DNA of 64,000 nucleotides from JAWKIW01 sp046331175. Lineage in GTDB: Bacteria > Actinomycetota > Acidimicrobiia > Acidimicrobiales > Acidimicrobilacustridaceae. A program made the position numbers and the translations under genes. Positions 1 through 8,581 of the stretch are shown here, piece by piece. Position 1 is the stretch's first letter, and each line of letters starts with the position of its first letter. The stretch is from the NCBI GenBank assembly GCA_046331175.1, contig JAXLRI010000006.1:62001-126000 (forward strand). The letters run 5' to 3'. The notes under the pieces are model-generated. The model was given only the letters and a program-made list of their open reading frames with translations, had not been told where the DNA came from and searched no databases.

Positions 1-385
1 TGGCCTGCATCGCCGCGATGGCGATGGTGAGGTAGCGGGTCCACTGGGTGATCTTGCGCTGGCCGACCGCGCCCTGGTTCTGCCACTGCTCGAGCTTGGG
101 GATCACCACCGCCAGGATCTGCATGATGATCGAGGAGGTGATGTACGGCATGATCCCGAGCGCGAACACCGAGAAGCGGGTGAGCGCGCCGCCGGAGAAC
201 AGCTGGAGGAACGCCAGCACGCCACCGGATTCGGCCGACTTCTGCAGCTCCTGCAGGGCGTCGACGTCGACGCCGGGGGCCGGGATGTAGGCGCCGAAGC
301 GGTACACCGCGATGACGGCCAGCGTGAAGAGGATCTTGTTGCGGAGGTCGGGGACCTTGAGGACGTTCTTCAGGCTGGAGAGCAC
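1..385 (-). CDS. secY: Protein translocase subunit SecY, N-terminal part (cut by window edge)
   Basis: Central channel subunit of the SecYEG translocon, in the cytoplasmic membrane. The visible 128 residues begin with a GTG codon at 383-385 (VLSSLKNVLKVPDLRNKI) and include the first membrane segment (ILFTLAVIAVYRFGAYIPAPG) and the conserved SGGALTRFSVFALGIMPYI stretch followed by SSIIMQILAVVIP, all typical of SecY. The gene runs off the left end, so roughly two thirds is missing. It follows rplO after a 145-base gap, the usual spc-operon position. The GTG start is inferred from the conserved LKNVLKVPDLR beginning; no ATG lies nearby in frame. Confidence 0.96.
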   Translation of the reverse strand, partial: MLSSLKNVLKVPDLRNKILFTLAVIAVYRFGAYIPAPGVDVDALQELQKSAESGGVLAFLQLFSGGALTRFSVFALGIMPYITSSIIMQILAVVIPKLEQWQNQGAVGQRKITQWTRYLTIAIAAMQA

Positions 386-530
386 CGGGGTCTCCCGGGG
401 TGGCGGCAGGTCCCGCCGACGCTAGACCACCCTCCCCGGCACTGCCAGACGGGTGACGAGCGCTCGCGGGCCCGGCCTCGGGCGGTCGGGGCGGCACCGG
501 GAGCGGGTCGCGACCGAGGTCGCGAGCCGA

Positions 531-1019
531 TCAGCGGTTGGCGAACTGGTTGCCCTTGGCCGGCGGACGCCGGTCGCCCCACGGCTTGGGGAGGACCTCG
601 ACGGACCCGCCCGCCGCCGTGATGGCGGCCTCGGCGGCCCTGGAGAAGGCGTGAGCCGACACCCGCACCGGCCGCGTGATCTGGCCGCGACCGAGGATCT
701 TCACCAGGGCGCCCTTGTGCACGAGGCCGTGCTCGTGGAGGACCTCGGGGGTCACCTCGTCGAGCCCGGAGGCGTCGAGGGTGTCGAGGTTGATGCCCTG
801 GTACTCGACCCGGAACGGGTTGTTGAAGCCCTTGAGCTTGGGCACCCGCATGTGCAGCGGGAGCTGGCCGCCCTCGAAGCCGACGGGGATGGTGTCGCGC
901 GCGCCCTGGCCCTTGGTGCCGCGGCCGGCGGTCTTGCCGCCCTTGCCGCCGATGCCGCGACCGACGCGCTTGCGGCGCTTGGTGGAGCCCTCGGCGGGCT
1001 TCAGATCGTGGACCTTCAC
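531..1019 (-). CDS. rplO: Large ribosomal subunit protein uL15
   Basis: Assembly protein of the large ribosomal subunit, 162 residues. The N-terminus VKVHDLKPAEGSTKRRKRVG and the glycine/lysine-rich segment (RGIGGKGGKTAGRGTKGQGA, then FEGGQLPLHMRVPKLKGF) are the L15 signature. The GTG start at 1017-1019 overlaps the TGA stop of rpmD by three bases (GTGA), which fixes the start and suggests translational coupling. Length is normal for the family. Confidence 0.97.
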   Translation of the reverse strand: MKVHDLKPAEGSTKRRKRVGRGIGGKGGKTAGRGTKGQGARDTIPVGFEGGQLPLHMRVPKLKGFNNPFRVEYQGINLDTLDASGLDEVTPEVLHEHGLVHKGALVKILGRGQITRPVRVSAHAFSRAAEAAITAAGGSVEVLPKPWGDRRPPAKGNQFANR

Positions 1020-1213
1020 GACGAACCGTCCTTGTCGTCGACCTCTTCGACCGTGATCAGGTGCGGGACCCGGGCGATCATGCCGCGGATCTCGGGGCGG
1101 TCGGGGAGGGTGTGGCTGGCGCCGATGCGGCCGAGGCCGAGCGCCCGGAGCGTGCCCCGGTGCTTGGGCTTGGTGCCGATCGACGAGCGGACCTGGGTGA
1201 CCTTGATCGCCAT
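1016..1213 (-). CDS. rpmD: Large ribosomal subunit protein uL30
   Basis: Small protein of the 50S subunit, 65 residues, starting MAIKVTQVRSSIGTKPKHRG and containing the L30 core (LRALGLGRIGASHTLPDRP, then IRGMIARVPHLITVEEV). The ATG at 1211-1213 shares one base with the rpsE stop (TGATG), and the gene's own stop overlaps the rplO GTG start. Position between rpsE and rplO is standard for the spc operon. Confidence 0.97.
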   Translation of the reverse strand: MAIKVTQVRSSIGTKPKHRGTLRALGLGRIGASHTLPDRPEIRGMIARVPHLITVEEVDDKDGSS

Positions 1214-1776
1214 CACGCCACCTCGTCGGGCACGTGCGGGCCCCGCTGGGTCTCCTCGTAGGCCCTGAGGAGGCCGGTGGGGACGAACTCGGCGGGGTCG
1301 AGGCCGCGCAGGCGGGCGACCTCGTCGGGGCGGCGCAGCGACTGGAGGCCGGCGATGGTGGCCCGGGCCACGTTGATGTGGTTGGACGAGCCCAGCGACT
1401 TGCACAGCACGTCGTGGATCCCGGCCTCCTCGAGGATCGCCCGGGCGGCGCCACCGGCGATCACGCCGGTGCCGGGGGCGGCGGGCTTGAGCAGCACGCG
1501 GCCGGCGCCGGTCTCGCCGAGCACCGGGTGGGTGATGGTGGAGCCGGCGAGCGGCACGGCGAAGAGGTTCTTGCGCGCCTCCTCGGTGCCCTTCTGGATG
1601 GCGAGGGGCACCTCCTTGGCCTTGCCGTACCCGAGGCCGACGTGGCCGGCGCCGTCACCGATCACCACCAGGGCGGTGAACGAGAAGCGGCGGCCGCCCT
1701 TGACGACCTTGGCGACCCGGTTGATGTTGATCACCCGGGAGTCGCGCAGGGCGATCTCGTTGAGGTTGAGGGGCAT
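1213..1776 (-). CDS. rpsE: Small ribosomal subunit protein uS5
   Basis: Component of the 30S decoding region, 187 residues. Visible hallmarks are the double-stranded RNA-binding-like N-terminal half (VININRVAKVVKGGRRFSFT, ALVVIGDGAGHVGLGYGKAK) and the C-terminal GTGVIAGGAARAILEEAGI segment. The start MPLNLNEIALRDSR is a short form without the acidic N-terminal extension many actinobacteria have. Its ATG overlaps the rplR stop by one base and its stop overlaps rpmD. Confidence 0.97.
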   Translation of the reverse strand: MPLNLNEIALRDSRVININRVAKVVKGGRRFSFTALVVIGDGAGHVGLGYGKAKEVPLAIQKGTEEARKNLFAVPLAGSTITHPVLGETGAGRVLLKPAAPGTGVIAGGAARAILEEAGIHDVLCKSLGSSNHINVARATIAGLQSLRRPDEVARLRGLDPAEFVPTGLLRAYEETQRGPHVPDEVA

Positions 1777-2144
1777 CAGAACTCCAGACCTGCGTCTCGG
1801 GCGGCGTCGGCCACGGCGGCGACACGACCCTGGTAGAGGAACCCACCCCGGTCGAACACCACGCTGGTGACGCCGGCATCCTTGGCCCGCTGGGCGACCA
1901 GCTCGCCGACCCGCTTGGCGGCGTCGACGTTGCTCGTGCCGCCCGCCGAGCGCACGGTCGGCTCGACGGTGGAGGCGGCGGCCAGGGTGCGACCGGCGAT
2001 GTCGTCGATCACCTGGGCCGAGATGTGCTTGTTCGAGCGGAACACCGCGAGGCGGGGCCGCTCGGCGGTCCCGCGGATGTGCTTGCGCACCCGGGCGTGG
2101 CGCCGGATGCGGGCGTCTCGCTTGTGCTTGGCAGCATCAGACAT
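1776..2144 (-). CDS. rplR: Large ribosomal subunit protein uL18
   Basis: 5S rRNA-binding protein of the central protuberance, 122 residues. The basic N-terminus (KHKRDARIRRHARVRKHIRG) and the conserved TAERPRLAVFRSNKHISAQV and VVFDRGGFLYQGRVAAVADA motifs identify it. The ATG at 2142-2144 was chosen because MSDAAKHKRD begins at the usual family position; reading frame upstream of it is shadow of rplF. It begins 10 bases after the rplF stop. Confidence 0.96.
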   Translation of the reverse strand: MSDAAKHKRDARIRRHARVRKHIRGTAERPRLAVFRSNKHISAQVIDDIAGRTLAAASTVEPTVRSAGGTSNVDAAKRVGELVAQRAKDAGVTSVVFDRGGFLYQGRVAAVADAARDAGLEF

Positions 2145-2154
2145 CGTCAACGAC

Positions 2155-2694
2155 CTACTTTGCGGTCTTGCCGGCCTTGCGCAGCACGCGCTCGTCCCGG
2201 TAGCGAACGCCCTTGCCCTTGTAGGGCTCGGGCTTGCGGATGGCTCGGATGTTGGCGGCCACCTGGCCGACGAGCTCCTTGTCGATCCCGATGACGCCGA
2301 TGTGGGTGGGCGTGGGGGTCTCGAACGTGATGCCGTCGGGGGCGTCGACCGACACGGGGTGGCTGAAGCCGAGGGCGAGCTCGAGGGTCGTCGGGTTCTT
2401 GGCCTGGGCCCGGTAGCCGACGCCGATGATGTCGAGGTCCTTGCGGAACCCGTCGGTGACGCCGAGGACCATGTTGTTGACCAGGCTGCGGGTGAGGCCG
2501 TGCAGCGCCCGGTTCTCACGCCCGTCGTCGGGGCGCTCGACCAGGAGCTGGCCGTCCTCTTCGCGCACCGAGATGGTGTCGGGGAGGTCGCGCTCGAGCT
2601 GGCCCTTCGGGCCCTTCACGGTGATGTGGCCGCCGGCGAGGGTGATCTCCACCCCCGACGGGACCGGGATCGGGCTTCGTCCGATTCGGGACAT
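2155..2694 (-). CDS. rplF: Large ribosomal subunit protein uL6
   Basis: Two-domain protein near the factor-binding site of the 50S subunit, 179 residues, normal length. It opens MSRIGRSPIPVPSGVEITL and ends with the family-typical KPEPYKGKGVRYRDERVLRK segment. The 13-base gap to rpsH and the 10-base gap to rplR fit the spc operon. Confidence 0.98.
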   Translation of the reverse strand: MSRIGRSPIPVPSGVEITLAGGHITVKGPKGQLERDLPDTISVREEDGQLLVERPDDGRENRALHGLTRSLVNNMVLGVTDGFRKDLDIIGVGYRAQAKNPTTLELALGFSHPVSVDAPDGITFETPTPTHIGVIGIDKELVGQVAANIRAIRKPEPYKGKGVRYRDERVLRKAGKTAK

Positions 2695-2707
2695 CGGATG
2701 ATCTCCT

Positions 2708-3112
2708 CTACCAGACGTAGCAGAGGATCTCGCCGCCGACCTGGCGCTTGCGCGCCTCGCGGTCGGTCAGCAGACCCTGGCTGGTGGACAGGACCGCCAC
2801 CCCGAGGCCGCCGAGCACGCGGGGCACCCCGTCGGCCTTGGAGTAGACGCGCAGGCCCGGCTTGGAGACCCGCTTCAGGCCGGAGATCACCCGACGGCGC
2901 TCCGGTGAGTACTTCATGGTGATCGTGAGCACGCGGCCCGGCCCCTTGTCGGAGTCGGCCACCTCGTAGCCCTCGATGTAGCCCTCGCTCTTCAGCAGGG
3001 TGGCCAAGGCCTCCTTCTGCTTCGAGGACGGCATGCGCACCTCGTCGTGCATGGCCACGTTCGCATTCCGGATGCGCGTGAGCATGTCGGCGATGGGATC
3101 GGTCATCGTCAT
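2708..3112 (-). CDS. rpsH: Small ribosomal subunit protein uS8
   Basis: Primary 16S rRNA-binding protein, 134 residues. It starts MTMTDPIADMLTRIRNANVA, the usual actinobacterial form, and ends with the conserved GGEILCYVW motif; the internal GLRVYSKADGVPRVLGGLGV and STSQGLLTDREAR stretches are S8 hallmarks. A second in-frame ATG two codons later (3104-3106) is an alternative start. In other bacteria S8 can bind its own mRNA to repress the spc operon; no such site was tested here. Confidence 0.97.
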   Translation of the reverse strand: MTMTDPIADMLTRIRNANVAMHDEVRMPSSKQKEALATLLKSEGYIEGYEVADSDKGPGRVLTITMKYSPERRRVISGLKRVSKPGLRVYSKADGVPRVLGGLGVAVLSTSQGLLTDREARKRQVGGEILCYVW

Positions 3113-3128
3113 CGGCGTGCCCCTTCCC

Positions 3129-3314
3129 TCACCAGGAGGCCTTCTTGAGACCGGGGATCTCCCCGGCGTGCGCCAGCTCTCGCAGGCACACGCGGCACAG
3201 CTGGAACCGCCGGTACACCGAGTGCGGGCGGCCGCACCGCTGGCAACGGGTGTAGGCCCGCACCTTGAACTTGGGCTTGCGCTGCGACTTCTGGATGAGC
3301 GCCTTCTTGGCCAT
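3129..3314 (-). CDS. rpsZ: Small ribosomal subunit protein uS14, zinc-binding type Z
   Basis: Short (61 residue) zinc form of S14. The ligand set is visible: C24-x2-C27 in TRCQRCGR and C40-x2-C43 in LCRVCLRELA. This is the primary, zinc-containing S14 that many actinobacteria encode in the spc operon; the longer zinc-free paralogue usually sits elsewhere. It begins two bases after the rplE stop. Confidence 0.97.
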   Translation of the reverse strand: MAKKALIQKSQRKPKFKVRAYTRCQRCGRPHSVYRRFQLCRVCLRELAHAGEIPGLKKASW

Positions 3315-3316
3315 GC

Positions 3317-3901
3317 CTACTGTCCCTCACGCTTGAACGGGAACCCGAAGGCCGACAGCAGCTCGCGGCCCTCGTGGTCGGTGGTGGCGGTGGTCACGAT
3401 CGTGATGTCCATGCCGCGGGTGGTGTCGATCGCGTCGTAGTCGATCTCGGGGAAGATCAGCTGCTCGGTCACGCCGAACGTGTAGTTGCCGTTCCCGTCG
3501 AACGACCTGGGGTTGAGGCCCCGGAAGTCGCGGATGCGGGGGATGGACACGCTGATCAGCCGGTCGAAGAACTCCCACATGCGGTCGCCCCGCAGGGTGA
3601 CCTTGGCGCCGATGGCGTTGCCCTCGCGCAGCTTGAAGCCGGCGATGGACTTCTTCGCCTTGGTGACGATGGGCTTCTGCCCGGTGATGACCTGCAGGTC
3701 GGTGACGGCGCCCTCGAGCAGCGACTGCTGCTGCAGGGCCTTGCCCACGCCCATGTTGATCACGATCTTCTGGAGCCGAGGCACCTGCATGACGTTGCCG
3801 AGGCCGAGGCGCTCCTGGAGCTGGCCGCGCAGCTCGCTGTCGTAGCGGACCTTCAGCCGGGGCACCGGGTAGGTGCGCTCGGGCGCTGCGGTGTCGCTCA
3901 T
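3317..3901 (-). CDS. rplE: Large ribosomal subunit protein uL5
   Basis: 5S rRNA-binding protein that contacts the P-site tRNA, 194 residues. Motifs include MQVPRLQKIVINMGVGKA, ITGQKPIVTKAKKSIAGFKL and the C-terminal GMDITIVTTATTDHEGRELL. The ATG at 3899-3901 overlaps the rplX stop (TGATG), which favours it over a GTG one codon upstream. Confidence 0.97.
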   Translation of the reverse strand: MSDTAAPERTYPVPRLKVRYDSELRGQLQERLGLGNVMQVPRLQKIVINMGVGKALQQQSLLEGAVTDLQVITGQKPIVTKAKKSIAGFKLREGNAIGAKVTLRGDRMWEFFDRLISVSIPRIRDFRGLNPRSFDGNGNYTFGVTEQLIFPEIDYDAIDTTRGMDITIVTTATTDHEGRELLSAFGFPFKREGQ

Positions 3902-4218
3902 CACAGATCACCCCCGCACTTGCGGCAGATGCGCACCTTGGTGCCGTCGGGCTCGAACCGGTAGCCGACGCGGGTCGGCTTCGAGCAGCTGTCGCACACG
4001 ATGGCCACGTTGGACACGTGGATCGGCATGTCCTTGTCGATGATCCCGCCCTGCTGGATGGCCTGGGTGGGCTTCTGGTGCTTCTTGGCGACGTTCACGC
4101 CGTCGACGATCACCTTGTCCTTCTCGGGCAGCGCCCGGGACACGGTGCCGGTCTTGCCCTTGTCCTTGCCGGACAGGACCTGGACCTTGTCGCCCTTGCG
4201 GATCTTCAAGCCGGCCAT
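3901..4218 (-). CDS. rplX: Large ribosomal subunit protein uL24
   Basis: Assembly-initiating protein with a KOW motif (KIRKGDKVQVLSGKDKGKTG), 105 residues. The C-terminal half carries two CxxC pairs (VCDSCSK and ICRKCGG), suggesting a zinc-binding form, as seen in many but not all bacterial L24 proteins. Both ends overlap their neighbours by one base (TGATG at rplN and rplE). Confidence 0.97.
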   Translation of the reverse strand: MAGLKIRKGDKVQVLSGKDKGKTGTVSRALPEKDKVIVDGVNVAKKHQKPTQAIQQGGIIDKDMPIHVSNVAIVCDSCSKPTRVGYRFEPDGTKVRICRKCGGDL

Positions 4219-4586
4219 CACAGGACCTCCGGCGCCAGGGAGACGATGCGCATGAAGCGCTTGTCTCGCAGCTCGCGGCCAACCGGGCCGAAGATGCGGG
4301 TGCCCCTCGGCTGCTGCTGGTCGTTGATGAGCACGGCGGCGTTCTCGTCGAAGCGGATGTAGCTGCCGTCGGGACGGCGCTTCTCCTTCTTCACGCGCAC
4401 CACCACGCACTTGACGACGTCGCCCTTCTTCACGGCGGCGCCGGGGATGGCGTCCTTCACGGTCGCCACGAAGATGTCGCCGATCGACGCATAGCGTCGC
4501 TTGGAGCCGCCGAGCACCTTGATGCACAGCACCTCCTTCGCACCGCTGTTGTCGGCGACCTTGAGGCGGGACTCCTGCTGGATCAT
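4218..4586 (-). CDS. rplN: Large ribosomal subunit protein uL14
   Basis: Core interface protein of the 50S subunit, 122 residues, the near-invariant family length. It starts MIQQESRLKVADNSGAKEVL and contains GDIFVATVKDAIPGAAVKKG and the C-terminal RGTRIFGPVGRELRDKRFMR. The ATG overlaps the rpsQ stop by four bases (ATGA). Confidence 0.98.
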   Translation of the reverse strand: MIQQESRLKVADNSGAKEVLCIKVLGGSKRRYASIGDIFVATVKDAIPGAAVKKGDVVKCVVVRVKKEKRRPDGSYIRFDENAAVLINDQQQPRGTRIFGPVGRELRDKRFMRIVSLAPEVL

Positions 4587-4861
4587 CGGGCTCGCTCCAG
4601 GATCTCCACGAGGCGCCAGCGCTTCTGCTTCGACATCGGGCGGGTCTCGGCGACCCGGACCCGGTCGCCCACGTTGAGGGTGTTGTCCTCGTCGTGGACG
4701 TAGAGGCGCTTGGTGCGCTGCACCGTCTTGCGGTACAGCGGGTGGCGCACCCGGTCGACGACGGTCACCACGGCGGTCTTGTCCATGCTGGCGGACACGA
4801 CCAGGCCCTCGCGGACCTTGCGGGTGTTGGGCCGTTCGGTGGTCGTGGACTCGTCGGCCAT
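4583..4861 (-). CDS. rpsQ: Small ribosomal subunit protein uS17
   Basis: Primary 16S rRNA-binding protein with an OB fold, 92 residues. The core RKVREGLVVSASMDKTAVVT and the VGDRVRVAETRPMSKQKRWR motif are diagnostic. The ATG at 4859-4861 overlaps the rpmC stop by one base and is preferred over a GTG one codon upstream. Confidence 0.97.
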   Translation of the reverse strand: MADESTTTERPNTRKVREGLVVSASMDKTAVVTVVDRVRHPLYRKTVQRTKRLYVHDEDNTLNVGDRVRVAETRPMSKQKRWRLVEILERAR

Positions 4862-5097
4862 CACGCCTTCTCCTGCTCGGTCGCCAGCGCCTCGGCGGCG
4901 GCGATCTCTCGCTCGCGCAGCTCGGTGAGCAGCCGGGCGACGTCCTTGCGCACCGTGCCGAGGCGGGCGCTGTTCTCCAGCTGGCCGGTCACGTGCTGGA
5001 AGCGCAGCGTGAACAGCTCCTGCTTGGTCTCGGCCAGCCGCTCGACCAGCTCGTTGTCGCTGAGGTCCTTGAGGGCCTGGGCCTTGGGCTTGGCCAT
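4861..5097 (-). CDS. rpmC: Large ribosomal subunit protein uL29
   Basis: Small two-helix protein at the polypeptide exit tunnel, 78 residues. It starts MAKPKAQALKDLSDNELVER and contains the L29 signature ELFTLRFQHVTGQLENSARL. The start lies two bases after the rplP stop. The last ten residues (EALATEQEKA) form a short charged tail. Confidence 0.96.
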   Translation of the reverse strand: MAKPKAQALKDLSDNELVERLAETKQELFTLRFQHVTGQLENSARLGTVRKDVARLLTELREREIAAAEALATEQEKA

Positions 5098-5099
5098 GG

Positions 5100-5516
5100 C
5101 TAGAACGCCTCCTCGCGGGCCACGAAGCGGGCCTTGATCGGCAGCTTCTGGATGGCGCGGTCGATGGCGGCCCGGGCGATCGCCGGGTCGTTGTAGGACA
5201 GCTCGAAGAGCACGCGGCCGGGCTTCACCACGGCGACCCACATCTCGGGGTTGCCCTTGCCCGAACCCATGCGGGTCTCGGCCGGCTTGGCCGTGACCGG
5301 CTTGTCCGGGAACACGTTGATCCAGACCTTCCCACCGCGCTTGATGTGGCGGGTCATGGCGACGCGGGCCGCCTCGATCTGGCGGGCGGTGATCCAGCCC
5401 GGCTCGAGGGCCTGGATGCCGTAGTCGCCGAAGGTGACCGAGCTGCCGCCCTTGGCATCGCCCTTCATGCGGCCGCGGTGCTGCTTGCGGTGCTTGACCT
5501 TGCGGGGCATCAACAT
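5100..5516 (-). CDS. rplP: Large ribosomal subunit protein uL16
   Basis: Protein near the A site and peptidyl transferase centre, 138 residues from the ATG at 5514-5516 (MLMPRKVKHRKQHRGRMKG), the usual start. An upstream in-frame GTG at 5523-5525 would overlap rpsC by eight bases and is less likely. Conserved GYGIQALEPGWITARQIEAA-like and GSGKGNPEMWVAVVKPGRVL segments are present. Confidence 0.97.
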   Translation of the reverse strand: MLMPRKVKHRKQHRGRMKGDAKGGSSVTFGDYGIQALEPGWITARQIEAARVAMTRHIKRGGKVWINVFPDKPVTAKPAETRMGSGKGNPEMWVAVVKPGRVLFELSYNDPAIARAAIDRAIQKLPIKARFVAREEAF

Positions 5517-5517
5517 C

Positions 5518-6449
<932 letters not shown>

Positions 6450-6450
<1 letters not shown>

Positions 6451-7151
6451 CAGCTCTCGTCCTTCTCGTGGGCGGCTGCGGCCTCGTGCTCGGCCTCAGC
6501 GGCCACACCGGCGGCGTCGGTGTCGACGATCCCGGCCTCCTCGGCGGCCGCCGCCTGGGCCGACCGCTCGGCGGCCCGGTCGTCGAGCTCGTGGGCGTGG
6601 TCGTCGTGATCGTGATCGTGATCGTGATTGTCGTGGTCATGATCGTGATCGTGGACCTCGGCGGCCTTGCGGTCGGCCTTGGCCTGGCGGCTGCGGGCGA
6701 CGCGCTGGCGACGGGCGTCAGCCGCGGCCCGGTTGCCCCGGCCGCCGACCTGCTGCTCGCGGCTGCGCAACCGGTCGAGGGCCTCGGGCTCGAGGCGGGA
6801 CACGATCACGGTGATGTGGCAGGTGCGCTTGCGGATGCGGGTGGCCCGGCCCCGGGCCCGCGGGCGCCAGCGCTTGAGGGTCGGCCCCTCGTCGGCGTAG
6901 CAGGCCGAGACGTAGAGCTCGTCGGCCGGCAAGCCGTTGTTGTTCTCGGCGTTGGCCACGGCCGACTCGAGGCACTTGAGCACGATCCGGGCGATGTCGC
7001 GGTCGGTGAGCTCGAGGATCTCGAGGGCTCGGGCGACCTGCTCGCCGCGGATGAGGTCGAGGACCTCGCGCGCCTTGTAGGCCGACGAGCGGACGTACTT
7101 GACCTGGGCGCGGACGCCGGGCCGCTCGTTGGTCTTGACTCCGAACGCCAT
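6450..7151 (-). CDS. rplV: Large ribosomal subunit protein uL22 with basic and His-Asp-rich C-terminal extension
   Basis: Exit-tunnel protein of the 50S subunit. Residues 1-120 are a complete L22: ARAQ-like VKYVRSSAYKAREVLDLIRG, then CLESAVANAENNNGL and RWRPRARGRATRIRKRTCHI. Typical L22 ends near residue 115; here the protein continues to 233. Residues 120-165 are arginine/lysine/glutamine rich; residues 167-187 alternate histidine and aspartate (ten His in 21 residues, encoded by a GATCGT-like hexamer repeat at 6600-6655); residues 190-233 are alanine/glutamate rich. The His-Asp block looks like a metal-binding tail. It is in frame with the canonical domain and followed directly by rpsC. Confidence 0.96.
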
Positions 7152-7153
7152 GG

Positions 7154-7432
7154 CTACCGCCGCCCCTTCTTCTCTTGGCCGGCGTGGAACTTGAAGGTGC
7201 GGGTGGGGGCGAACTCACCCAGCTTGTGGCCGACCATCGACTCGGTGATGTACACCGGCACGTGCTTGCGGCCGTCGTGCACGGCGATGGTGTGGCCGAC
7301 CATCTCGGGGATGATCGTCGAGCGCCGCGACCAGGTCTTGATCACGCGCTTCTCGTTCTTGTCGTTCAGATCGTCGACCTTCTTCAGGAGGTGGTCGTCG
7401 ACGAACGGACCCTTCTTGAGGCTGCGAGGCAT
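7154..7432 (-). CDS. rpsS: Small ribosomal subunit protein uS19
   Basis: 30S head protein that contacts S13, 92 residues. It starts MPRSLKKGPFVDDHLLKKVD and contains TWSRRSTIIPEMVGHTIAVH and VYITESMVGHKLGEFAPTRT, both invariant features. It lies two bases upstream of rplV and 14 bases after rplB. Confidence 0.98.
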   Translation of the reverse strand: MPRSLKKGPFVDDHLLKKVDDLNDKNEKRVIKTWSRRSTIIPEMVGHTIAVHDGRKHVPVYITESMVGHKLGEFAPTRTFKFHAGQEKKGRR

Positions 7433-7446
7433 CTGTTCGGTCCCCT

Positions 7447-8283
7447 CTAGCGGCGCGAGCCGCGGGTGCGGCGACGCCGGACGATGAGCTTCTGCGACGG
7501 CTTCGTGGTGTCGCGGGTGCGACCCTCGGGCTTGCCCCAGGGCGAGACCGGGTGGCGACCACCCGAGGTCTTGCCCTCGCCACCGCCGTGGGGGTGGTCG
7601 ACGGGGTTCATGGCGACGCCACGGGTCTGGGGGCGGACGCCCTTCCAGCGGTTGCGACCGGCCTTGCCGACCTTGATCAGCTCGGCCTCGGCGTTGCCGA
7701 CCTCGCCGATGGTGGCCCGGCAGTCGATCGGCACCCGGCGCATCTCCGTGCTCGGCAGGCGCAGGGTGGCGAAGTCGCCCTCCTTGGCCACGAGCTGGAC
7801 GCTCGACCCGGCCGAGCGGGCCATCTTGGCGCCGGCGCCGGGCTGCAGCTCGATGTTGTGCACGGTGGTGCCCACCGGGATGTAGCGCAGCGGCATGGCG
7901 TTACCCGGCCGGATCTCGGCCCCATGGCCCGACTGCAGGACGTCGCCGACCCCGACGTCGCGCGGCGCCAGGATGTAGCGCTTCTCGCCGTCGAGGTAGT
8001 GCAGCAGGGCGATGCGGGCGTTGCGGTTCGGGTCGTACTCGATCGAGGCGACCTTGGCCGGCACGCCGTCCTTGTTCCGCTTGAAGTCGACGACGCGGTA
8101 CCGCTGCTTGTGGCCGCCGCCCTTGTGGCGAGCGGTCTTGCGGCCGTAGTTGTTGCGCCCGCCCGACCCCGACTTCTTGGCCAGGAGCGTCTTCTCGGGC
8201 GTGGACGTGGTGACCTCGGAGAAGTCCGAGACCGTCTGGAACCGGCGACCGGCGCTGGTCGGCTTGCGCTTGCGAAGTGCCAT
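7447..8283 (-). CDS. rplB: Large ribosomal subunit protein uL2
   Basis: Essential protein near the peptidyl transferase centre, 278 residues, standard length. Motifs seen: GRNNYGRKTARHKGGGHKQR, RIALLHYLDGEKRYILAP, and the C-terminal signature VAMNPVDHPHGGGEGKTSGG. The conserved histidine in HPHGGGEG needed for activity is present. Confidence 0.98.
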   Translation of the reverse strand: MALRKRKPTSAGRRFQTVSDFSEVTTSTPEKTLLAKKSGSGGRNNYGRKTARHKGGGHKQRYRVVDFKRNKDGVPAKVASIEYDPNRNARIALLHYLDGEKRYILAPRDVGVGDVLQSGHGAEIRPGNAMPLRYIPVGTTVHNIELQPGAGAKMARSAGSSVQLVAKEGDFATLRLPSTEMRRVPIDCRATIGEVGNAEAELIKVGKAGRNRWKGVRPQTRGVAMNPVDHPHGGGEGKTSGGRHPVSPWGKPEGRTRDTTKPSQKLIVRRRRTRGSRR

Positions 8284-8290
8284 CGTCCGT

Positions 8291-8581
8291 CTACCCCTGG
8301 AACAGCTCGATCGTGTCGCCCTCGGCCAGGGTGACGAGGGCCCGCTTGGTGTCGGCGCGGGTGCCGTAGGTGAAGGTGCGCCGGTTGCGCTTGCGCTTGC
8401 CCTTGCGGTTGAGCGTGTTCACCTTGAGGACGCGGACGCCGAAGATGTCGCGCACGGCGTCGGCGATCTCGGGCTTGGTGGCGTCAGGGTGGACCTTGAA
8501 CGTGTAGACGTTCTGGTCGAGCAGGGCATAGGACTTCTCGCTCACCACCGGAGCGAGGACCACGTCGCGGGGATCCTTCAC
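8291..8581 (-). CDS. rplW: Large ribosomal subunit protein uL23
   Basis: Exit-tunnel rim protein that docks trigger factor and SRP, 96 residues. It begins VKDPRDVVLAPVVSEKSYAL with a GTG start (8579-8581) overlapping the rplD stop (GTGA), and contains YTFKVHPDATKPEIADAV and the KRKRNRRTF basic loop. Length is usual. Confidence 0.97.
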   Translation of the reverse strand: MKDPRDVVLAPVVSEKSYALLDQNVYTFKVHPDATKPEIADAVRDIFGVRVLKVNTLNRKGKRKRNRRTFTYGTRADTKRALVTLAEGDTIELFQG

